Below are positions 23,661 to 29,896 of a stretch of 29,896 nucleotides of DNA, one piece after another; positions within the stretch are counted from its first letter, which is position 1, and every line of letters begins with the position of its first letter. A program made the translations under genes and the position numbers. Source of the stretch: Bartonella sp. AU55XJBT (GTDB lineage: Bacteria > Pseudomonadota > Alphaproteobacteria > Rhizobiales > Rhizobiaceae); the NCBI RefSeq assembly GCF_028618525.1, contig NZ_JAQITC010000021.1, positions 1-29,896 on the forward strand, written 5' to 3'. The notes beneath the pieces are model-generated. The model worked only from the letters and a program-made list of their open reading frames with translations. It was not told the DNA's origin and ran no database searches.

Positions 23661-23685
23661 GGAACTTTTCCCCGATAGCTATATT
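23661..23685 (+). promoter_or_regulatory. Candidate EcfG-type promoter of nepR-ecfG
   Basis: GGAAC at 23661-23665 is followed after 16 bases by TATT. Together with the minus-strand element it forms a perfect 9-bp inverted repeat, AAAAGTTCC...GGAACTTTT (23643-23669). The -10 is far from CGTT, so the call rests on the -35 and the locus. Confidence 0.5.
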
Positions 23686-23751
23686 TACAACCATAAGGCG
23701 AAAAAATTCTTCGCGGTGCTACTTATATTATATGGATTAGGGGGATGAAAA

Positions 23752-23955
23752 ATGAACGACCGTGATGAAAAAAATCTCACCACACATTTTAAAGTTGGAG
23801 ATGATCCTCTTGGGGCTAACAGTGAGATAGCACGGAAATTACGCCAATTTTACATGGAAATTCAAGAAGAAGCGCTACCACGGCGTTTGCTCGAGCTTTT
23901 AGAAAAGTTGGAGCGTGCAGAGCAATTTGCTTTAAACAATGTGGAAAAGGTTTGA
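23752..23955 (+). CDS. nepR: NepR, anti-sigma factor
   Basis: A protein of 67 residues. NepR proteins are short two-helix polypeptides that hold EcfG inactive and are sequestered by phosphorylated PhyR. The helical segment IARKLRQFYMEIQEEALPRR and the following LLELLEKLERAE match the conserved core (LR..Y..+..E.+P.+...LL..L). AGGGGGAT a few bases upstream supports the ATG at 23752. The gene lies directly before ecfG on the same strand, the standard order in Rhizobiales. It is too small for anything else of note, and intact. Confidence 0.93.
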   Translation: MNDRDEKNLTTHFKVGDDPLGANSEIARKLRQFYMEIQEEALPRRLLELLEKLERAEQFALNNVEKV

Positions 23956-23962
23956 ACCCTTT

Positions 23963-24517
23963 ATGTCAAAATGCGCGAAAAACTTTAAACAAGAACTCCT
24001 TTTGGTGTTGCCGGCTCTGCGTGCTTTTGCTGTTTCTTTAAGTGGCAAGCATGATAAAGCCGAAGATTTGGTCCAAGATACGGTGATGAAAGCATGGGCT
24101 AAACAAGACTCCTTTGAGATGGGAACCAATCTTAAAGCGTGGCTTTTTACCATTTTGCGTAATGAATTTTATAGTCAAATGCGCAAAAAGGGAAGGGAAG
24201 TTCAAGATACCGACGGTGTATTTACCCAAAATGTTGCGGTTCATCCTTCTCAATATGGAGCGCTTGATTTGCAGGATTTTAAAAAAGCCTTAAATCTGCT
24301 TTCAGCCGATCAAAGAGAAGCCATTATTCTCATTGGGGCATCGGGATTTTCTTATGAAGATGCTGCAGTTATTTGTGGCTGTGCTGTTGGAACCATTAAA
24401 AGCCGTGTGAGTAGGGCGCGTCATCGATTACAGGAGCTTCTTCATGTCGATGGTGAATCCGATTATGGTCCCGATTCTTATTCTGCTGGGAGTACATTGT
24501 GTTCATTTAACGGCTAA
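23963..24517 (+). CDS. ecfG: EcfG-type sigma factor of the general stress response
   Basis: An extracytoplasmic function sigma factor that directs RNA polymerase to GGAAC-type promoters under stress. Sigma region 2 is at about 25-80 (AEDLVQDTVMKAWAKQDSF, LKAWLFTILRNEFYSQMRKK). Sigma region 4 is at about 110-175 (LSADQREAIILIGASGFSYEDAA, GTIKSRVSRARHRLQELL), with the helix-turn-helix for the -35. The ATG at 23963, seven bases after the nepR stop, gives 184 residues in line with family N termini (KNFKQELLLVLPALRAFAVSL). An ATG at 23939 overlapping nepR is possible, but neither has a clear ribosome binding site, suggesting coupling to nepR. Both domains are complete. Confidence 0.95.
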   Translation: MSKCAKNFKQELLLVLPALRAFAVSLSGKHDKAEDLVQDTVMKAWAKQDSFEMGTNLKAWLFTILRNEFYSQMRKKGREVQDTDGVFTQNVAVHPSQYGALDLQDFKKALNLLSADQREAIILIGASGFSYEDAAVICGCAVGTIKSRVSRARHRLQELLHVDGESDYGPDSYSAGSTLCSFNG

Positions 24518-24556
24518 AAAAGCATAATAATTATGATCGATAGCCTTGTTTTTTTT
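24512..24556 (+). terminator. Terminator-like structure overlapping the ecfG stop
   Basis: GGCTA (24512-24516) pairs with TAGCC (24541-24545) around an inner perfect palindrome, CATAATAATTATG, followed by eight Ts at 24549-24556. The outer stem is only 5 bp, so termination may be partial. Confidence 0.5.
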
Positions 24557-24709
24557 ATTCCCGTTATAGCTATTACAGTAAAGTCAGTATCTGAGGAAAT
24601 TCAGAATGTTTGGCGTGTATCTCTTCGGAACACAAGAAAAGCTTGTATGAAATACGCTCATAGGCTTTTGCTGTTTGTTCCATAAGGTTGCCTTCCTTTG
24701 TACTGAAAA

Positions 24710-26167
24710 ATGACGACTTTCAAGTTCGCCAATGGAAATTCTATGACAACAAAGACAAACTTGCTGCCTCAAATGCCTTCTTCTGATGCAACGATATCAC
24801 GCTGGCGATGGGCAGCGATTGTTGTTTCCCTTGTTATGGCTCTTTTAGCATCGGTTTTTATTATGTTGCTTTCCAATGCCGTTGATCGAGAAGTGGCCCA
24901 GTTAAATACGAGTTCAGAATTGCGCGAACAGGCTGATTTGGTGCTGATCAGCCTGATTGATATGGCTGTTGCTGATCGCAGCTATGCAAAAACCCGAAAG
25001 CCAGAAGATAAGATCCGTTTTGAAAATGCAGAGCGGGAATTGGGAGATATTCTCGATTATATCGAACTTATTGTTTATGCGCATCCGCAATGGGATGAAT
25101 GGTTTAAGGCTTTTAAAGGCGAGGTTGAAGCACGAAAAGAATTTATGAATGCCCATATGCAGGCGCTGGATACAGTTTCTGATCAATCTTCTCAACCTTT
25201 TGCTTCTCCTGATGTCTCGAGGATTCCTGTGGCTCGTTTAGCGCAATTGATGACAAGTTTTATTAATGGCGATGATGTGGTGCGACAAAAACAGCGTGAG
25301 GGAATCGCATTGATGCGGGCTGCTTTAACATTGGCGGCGATTGTTTCTGTCGTGAGTACTTTTATTTCTGCCTATTTTGTGATTAATCGGTTTCATCGTG
25401 ATGTACGTTCTTTAAAATTGTATCAATTGCTGCTTCATAGCGAAAATGCTGCTCTTGAAGCCCGTGTGAAAGAACGAACACAAGAATTAGAAAGAGCGCG
25501 CAATCACGCCGAAAAAGAACGCCAACGGGTTGAAATATTGTTGCAGGATGCAAGCCATCGCATTGGCAATTCTCTTGGGACGGTGTCTTCTTTGCTGGGG
25601 CTTCAATTAAGTCGGAGTAAAAATGAAGAAGTCCGTTCTGTTTTAGGAGCCGCACGGGATCGTATTCAGACAATTTCCACAGCTCATCGTCGTTTGCGCT
25701 TGAGTGACGATATGGAAACGACTCTCTTGGCCGATTTTCTCAGTTCTGTTGTGCATGATGTCGAATTGTCTGTCCCTTTTGAATTGCGTGAAAACATTAC
25801 CATTCACACGAACTTTAAAGATTGTCGCCTGTCTTCAAGAGATGCGACAACCCTTGGAATTATCCTCGGTGAATTATTGACCAATTCCTTAAAACATGCT
25901 TTTCCTGATCAACGGGAGGGACATATTTATATCTCCTTTGGTCCTGAACCTAATGGGCAATTGATGCTCATTGTTGAAGATGATGGCGTGGGGATAAAAA
26001 ATCAAACTTTAGAACAAAAGACAGGGCTTGGTCGTGTGGTGGTGGAACAGCTCTGTATGCAATTTGGTGAAAAACCTCTTTTTGAAACGTCTTCTTTAGG
26101 AGGAACAAAGATTGTCATTCCTTTGCCAAAACTGAGCCACGAAAAGTGCAAAAGAATCTCTGACTGA
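24710..26167 (+). CDS. Membrane HisKA_2-type sensor histidine kinase (general stress response)
   Basis: A protein of 485 residues from the ATG at 24710; a second ATG at 24743 has a closer GGAAA and may be the true start. Membrane helices lie at about 33-55 and 203-227. They enclose a helical periplasmic sensor of about 145 residues resembling CHASE3 (NTSSELREQADLVLISLIDM, RFENAERELGDILDYIE). A coiled coil follows (ARVKERTQELERARNHAEKE). The phosphoacceptor helix is LLQDASHRIGNSLGTVSSL with His283 (HisKA_2), then an HATPase with the N-box GELLTNSLKHAF, the G1 box EDDGVGI and a GLGRVVV box. It sits downstream of ecfG and probably phosphorylates PhyR. Its ATPase region is duplicated and decayed directly downstream. 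Confidence 0.9.
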   Translation: MTTFKFANGNSMTTKTNLLPQMPSSDATISRWRWAAIVVSLVMALLASVFIMLLSNAVDREVAQLNTSSELREQADLVLISLIDMAVADRSYAKTRKPEDKIRFENAERELGDILDYIELIVYAHPQWDEWFKAFKGEVEARKEFMNAHMQALDTVSDQSSQPFASPDVSRIPVARLAQLMTSFINGDDVVRQKQREGIALMRAALTLAAIVSVVSTFISAYFVINRFHRDVRSLKLYQLLLHSENAALEARVKERTQELERARNHAEKERQRVEILLQDASHRIGNSLGTVSSLLGLQLSRSKNEEVRSVLGAARDRIQTISTAHRRLRLSDDMETTLLADFLSSVVHDVELSVPFELRENITIHTNFKDCRLSSRDATTLGIILGELLTNSLKHAFPDQREGHIYISFGPEPNGQLMLIVEDDGVGIKNQTLEQKTGLGRVVVEQLCMQFGEKPLFETSSLGGTKIVIPLPKLSHEKCKRISD

Positions 26168-26239
26168 TTTTTAAAAGGCGTAAATTTTCTCTGTTTGTTT
26201 GTTTTTAAAAGAATAAAATAAAAAATGGCTTTGCAAAAT

Positions 26240-26572
26240 CATCACTATTCAGGAAAGTTTTGCTTGTCTTCAAGAGATGCTCCAACCCTTGAAATTATCC
26301 GTGATGGATTATTGACCAATTCCTTAAAACATGTCTTTTCTGTTCAAAGGGGCGGCCCTATTGATATCTCCTTTTGATCCTGAGCCTAATAGACAGTTGA
26401 TGTTTACTGTAGAAGATGATGGAGGGCATGAAAAATCAAACTTCAAAGCAAAAACTGGCCTTGGTCCGTGTGGTGGTAGAACAGCTTTCGTATGCAATTT
26501 GGTAAAAAACTTGCTTTTGAAACATCTTCTTTTAGGGGAGACAAAAATCGCCATTCCTTTATCAAAATTCAA
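26240..26572 (+). pseudogene. Decayed tandem duplicate of the kinase HATPase domain
   Basis: This stretch aligns in order with 25801-26135 of the upstream kinase gene. Shared runs include TTGTCTTCAAGAGATGC-like sequence, TTATTGACCAATTCCTTAAA, ATATCTCCTTTTG/TGG, GAAGATGATGG, TGTATGCAATTTGGT and CATTCCTTT. It would encode roughly kinase residues 365-475 (GLLTNSLKHVF and VEDDG remain readable), but insertions and deletions split it into at least two frames and it has no start. It cannot produce a kinase. The offset between copies is about 438 bases. Confidence 0.9.
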
Positions 26573-26698
26573 CATCAATCAATCGTTAAAATAATTCACC
26601 CTTTTTCAAAAAGAATTTTTTTCAAAATCATATCTTATGATAAGGGGAAAAAATATCTTTATAAATTGCTACAACCTTTCAAGGGGAATACTTCAATT

Positions 26699-27398
26699 CT
26701 ATTGTTCATGTCCTACAAAAATTGCCTTGATATTATGGACGCTAATGATGGATCGAAATTCAGCAAGCTTTTGAGTATTTTGGGGTTGGAGAAAATGCGA
26801 ATCCTTATCTTGCAAATAGGGACGCGCATCGTGAAAGTTGAGAATTGTCACTTTCCCTCTTTTATCAGCAGCTTCTAAATCTTTTTTCAGCCAACCTGAA
26901 GAGTCCTTAATGCGTACGGAAGTTGTGCGTTCTTTTAAACTCACTTCATAGAGTGGATAATTTTGAAGTTGTACGTAGTGAATATCGCCGTGATCCCATG
27001 AATAACTCAAACTTCCTTCGATGCGATAAAGACCATTAAAAAGCCATCGTTCAGAGAGGTCCTTATTGAAATGAGCGAGAGTCTTTTTGTATTTTTTTTA
27101 TTTCTGATACCATTCTTTCAACAGCACTTATTGCACAGGCATCGGAAAAAAAATTGAATGTTTTGGGTATTATGCAATTTTGAACATTATCCGCGTAATC
27201 GTGATTTCCTAGCCCCTCATAAAAAGGAATACCAAGTGTTTTATAGATATTGGCATAGTCATCGTATGTTTCTTTTCGACTATATTCTGTTAAGTCACCA
27301 TTCACAATGATAAAATCCGCCTTATGTGATTTTAGCGCTTGGGCAACTTTTTTATTCTCTCTGATCCATGGATCTCTATTTTTTTGTGATCCGTTTCT
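26699..27398 (-). pseudogene. Broken calcineurin-like metallophosphoesterase
   Basis: The minus strand encodes two consecutive parts of one metallophosphoesterase in different frames. The first part (from 27398) reads RNGSQKNRDPWIRENKKVA, then FIIVNGDLTEYSR (the GD metal-binding motif) and GLGNHDYADN (the GNHD motif). The second resumes with KTLAHFNKDLSERWLF and runs through HGDIHYVQLQNYPLYEV to KAIFVGHE. The shift lies in the A-rich run at about 27085-27110. The frame ends just after GHE, where intact members have a final GHxH metal site, and the N-terminal first metal motif is missing. The gene is therefore truncated at both ends and shifted once. It lies between the kinase duplicate and the M23 gene. 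Confidence 0.85.
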
Positions 27399-27509
27399 CC
27401 TTTAAAATATTCTCAAGTACGAAAATGCCTTTGAGCTCGTTTAAACGCTAGGATGTTTTTTAAAAGACTTTCAATGCTGATAATAGAGTGTGCAGGTGCT
27501 TTCCATACT

Positions 27510-29495
27510 TTAAGTCCCTTCAGAGGGTGTTATCGGGCTATTGATTAAGGAATCAATATTGTTTTTTTCTTGTAGGAATGTTTGCAGGTCTTGATTGTTT
27601 AAGGCTTTGCTATCAGGTATACGGATGCGCATGGGATCAACTTTGACGCCATTGACAATGATTTCAAAATGACAATGGGGACCGGTTGCCATTCCTGTTG
27701 TTCCAACATACCCAATGATTTGTCCTTGTCGTACTTTTACGCCTGGTTTGATTTCTGGTGCATAACGGCTTTGGTGTGAATAACTGCTGACATACCCATT
27801 TGCATGTTGAATTTCCGTATGATTTCCATAACCGCCTGTTACACCGACTTTTGTGACAATGCCATCTCCTACAGCAATAATGGGCGATCCTTTAGGCGCT
27901 ACCCAATCAACCCCTGTATGCATGCGCACATAACCTAAAATAGGATGTTTGCGCGGACCAAAGGGTGAGCCGAAAATGCCATTGGGTGTGGGTTTGCGCA
28001 GCAAGAAAGGCTTTGAACTTTTTCCTTCAGAATCATAATAATCAATGCTTCCGTCTTTTAATTGATAACGGTAATATTTATAACTTGTATTGCCAAAAGT
28101 TGCACTAATATAACGAATTTCTGGATCAGTGCTTTGAGACGGTTCTTTTGCTTTTGCGTTCTTTTTGCCGTTTTGGCTTTCTTTATCGCTTTGGGGGACG
28201 GCATAAAATATTTCGATCTGATCATTGGGGGTTATCCGACTTTTCATATCAACATTGGTTGCCAGCAGACGAATAAGACGATGAGAGAGAGATTGTGATA
28301 TATTATGGCTGAGCAAAGCACTATAGAGTGCATCATAAGCCGTTGGTAATTGCGCGCTGTTGATATAAGAATGCGGAATACCATTTTGAAAAGCCGTTTT
28401 AAGGGCTTTAGACATTTTAGGCTCTGTGCTTTCAATGAATTGACCTTTATCATTCAGAGCAATGGTGAGAACATGATACATCCCTTGATAAATACTTGCA
28501 CGTACGACATGGTCTTCTTCTCCAGCTTGTGTCACGATACCAATGCGTAAAAGACTCCCCTCTTTAAGCGTATCGGAAAGGCTAAATTTTTCTAGAGTGT
28601 TTACAACCTGTTCAATTTGATTCTTTGTGTAACTGGTTTTTGTGAAAGCATCAGCGATCTTTTGTGTTTTGCGAATAGGAATAATATCTTCAACATAATT
28701 CTTTGCGAGATCGATACGGTGATTTTGAGGAGAAACGGTTACATTTTCTTGAATAATTCGGACTTCAGGGGATTCTGTTCCTTGGGAATCAGAAGAGACA
28801 TCTTCTAATTTCAAAGGATCAATCAGAGTGAGAACTGAAAGGAGATCGGTACTTTTTTCTAAAGCAAATCCAGCTTTTTGTACCTCTTGTTGTGCCTCTT
28901 CATCTGTCAGCGTATCGGTGTCCTCAAAATCGAATTGGTTGATCTTAAAATCATAGCTGCGTAAGGTGAGTTTTGTTTCGATTTTTGCGCCGTAAATATG
29001 CCCAGAATCTTGTGGTTTGGTGCTTTGATTTTTCGAATCACTGGCAAGAATGCCTAGAGAATCAAATTTTGGGTAGCTGTATTTCTGAGGACGTTTTTCA
29101 GCTAAAGCCATTCGAATCCATTCAAAATGTTGTGTTTGTATGACTTTTTCATCCCCTTTTTTTTGCAGAATTGATAGTTCAAATTGTCGTTTACTATCGA
29201 AGCTTTGCCGAGCATGTGTGGGCGCAATACGATCCCCTTTATACCCATTGGCATCAGGATCTTGTGCTTGTAATAGATTTTCTTTTGTAAACCATTGTGG
29301 CGGTGTTACCAATCGCTGTTGTTCATCAAGAGCTGTAAAAAGTGCAATCCCCATAAGAATGCAGGAAGTGATTCCTGTCAGCACCGTTCCTGTAAGCCAA
29401 CGTGCCGAGACTTGTCGGCGTTCAGGCCGCAAGCGTTTGACGACAAGAGCAGGGTCCTGTCCGGGATCGTTTTTGTGTTGTCCGTTATCCCACAT
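27510..29495 (-). CDS. Membrane-anchored M23 family peptidoglycan endopeptidase
   Basis: A protein of 661 residues: a basic cytosolic N terminus (RPERRQVSAR), one membrane helix at about 33-55 (WLTGTVLTGITSCILMGIALF), a long periplasmic region and a C-terminal LytM/M23 domain. The zinc ligands and catalytic residues are present: His526 and Asp530 in HTGVDW, His574 in SYSHQ, and His607/His609 in GPHCHFE. The usual lead-in GSPFGPRKHPILG and the turn VGTTGMATGPHCH are intact. It should cleave peptide cross-bridges in the cell wall during growth or division. The 450-residue region before it contains a LysM-like or regulatory part I cannot assign (RIGIVTQAGEEDHVVRASIY). The GTA-like cluster shows no lysis gene, and this host enzyme should not be taken as one. 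Confidence 0.9.
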   Translation of the reverse strand: MWDNGQHKNDPGQDPALVVKRLRPERRQVSARWLTGTVLTGITSCILMGIALFTALDEQQRLVTPPQWFTKENLLQAQDPDANGYKGDRIAPTHARQSFDSKRQFELSILQKKGDEKVIQTQHFEWIRMALAEKRPQKYSYPKFDSLGILASDSKNQSTKPQDSGHIYGAKIETKLTLRSYDFKINQFDFEDTDTLTDEEAQQEVQKAGFALEKSTDLLSVLTLIDPLKLEDVSSDSQGTESPEVRIIQENVTVSPQNHRIDLAKNYVEDIIPIRKTQKIADAFTKTSYTKNQIEQVVNTLEKFSLSDTLKEGSLLRIGIVTQAGEEDHVVRASIYQGMYHVLTIALNDKGQFIESTEPKMSKALKTAFQNGIPHSYINSAQLPTAYDALYSALLSHNISQSLSHRLIRLLATNVDMKSRITPNDQIEIFYAVPQSDKESQNGKKNAKAKEPSQSTDPEIRYISATFGNTSYKYYRYQLKDGSIDYYDSEGKSSKPFLLRKPTPNGIFGSPFGPRKHPILGYVRMHTGVDWVAPKGSPIIAVGDGIVTKVGVTGGYGNHTEIQHANGYVSSYSHQSRYAPEIKPGVKVRQGQIIGYVGTTGMATGPHCHFEIIVNGVKVDPMRIRIPDSKALNNQDLQTFLQEKNNIDSLINSPITPSEGT

Positions 29496-29896
29496 AGATT
29501 CTAAGAGTTCTTTTCAATATTAAATAAAAAAAGCTAGCATAGCTTAGCATGTTTCTACAAGAATTTGATTTTTTTACAGATGATAGATCATGCGAATTTT
29601 CTTTCATACAGCAACGCTTTTATAAAATATACCTGTGCAGAGAAATCCTTAAATCACATTAAAATAACGTCTGGCAAACGCTATTATGATTCACTCATTC
29701 AGAGGCATTTTTTTTGTTTTATGCATTTTTATTATGTTTTGTCTGGACTTGAAATACAATCAGCTGTTCTCATATTTTATTTTAGAAAAAAAAATTAAAA
29801 ATGATATTGACTCTTTGTTTGAAAGAGTACTATATACGCTGAGTAACGAGAGCGGTTTCTGCTTGCGATGGTTGGTTTTGCTCTTGTTTTATTGAC
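29496..29896. other. AT-rich region upstream of the M23 gene
   Basis: Near 29533-29550 there is a near-palindrome, GCTAGCATAGCTTAGC, just upstream of the M23 start on the minus strand and possibly part of its promoter or operator. No gene is supported in the rest; frames here are short, AT-driven and without a ribosome binding site. Confidence 0.4.

Noticed and set aside
27510..29495. M23 peptidase as the lysis enzyme of the particle cluster
   Set aside because: It is a large membrane-anchored host-type cell-wall enzyme 14 kb away in another transcription unit.
1..29896. CRISPR array, tRNA or rRNA genes, insertion sequences
   Set aside because: No regularly spaced repeat-spacer pattern, cloverleaf or transposase frame was seen; the only short tandem array is the 33-bp repeat without spacers.

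Overview
The window looks like a Bartonella chromosome segment, or that of a very close relative in the Rhizobiales. The reasons are the AT-rich composition with long degenerate spacers, the alphaproteobacterial general stress response set (phyR, nepR, ecfG and two sensor kinases), a DUF4167 protein, and a compact virion gene cluster of the kind reported as the Bartonella gene transfer agent (BaGTA). The genus call is inference from gene content; no database search was possible.

Layout. (1) 1-403, minus strand: the 5' part of an XRE-type regulator behind a long structured leader with its own promoter. This resembles the Brt RNA/trp regulator pairs described in B. henselae. The leader contains segments that could pair in mutually exclusive ways, one of which would cover the regulator's ribosome binding site. 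(2) 910-13337, plus strand: a podovirus-like structural module in the order small terminase-like protein, large terminase, P22-like portal, scaffold-like protein, N4-gp56-type coat, head-tail adaptor, gp10-like tail protein, GNAT-like protein, S74-chaperone-domain protein and tail-collar fibre. No integrase, repressor, replication or lysis gene is visible beside it. Together these could build a packaging-competent particle but not a self-propagating phage. Several genes are separated by 200-600 bp of G-rich degenerate DNA holding hairpins and short repeats. (3) 13340-19930: a gene-poor tract with a decayed minus-strand gene, a coiled-coil protein behind a good ribosome binding site, a candidate promoter/operator/small RNA/terminator unit, two small unrecognised proteins, DUF4167, and diverged duplicated blocks. 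(4) 19934-21374, minus strand: a DUF6476-like membrane protein, a small lipoprotein and a possible one-helix peptide. (5) 21754-26167: the general stress response locus. phyR and an HWE kinase run leftward; nepR, ecfG and a membrane HisKA_2 kinase run rightward. Between the two arms lies a perfect inverted repeat made of two divergent GGAAC -35 elements. (6) 26240-29896: a decayed duplicate of the kinase ATPase domain, a broken metallophosphoesterase and a large membrane-anchored M23 peptidase.

How the genes work together. The terminase, portal, scaffold and coat would build and fill a head. The adaptor, gp10-like, S74 and collar proteins would close it and provide the adhesive tail. In the stress locus, phosphorylated PhyR would bind NepR and release EcfG, and the two kinases are the likely inputs. 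A recurring oddity is the duplication of gene 3' ends directly downstream of the parent gene (gp10-like gene, DUF4167 gene, HisKA_2 kinase gene), at different stages of decay.
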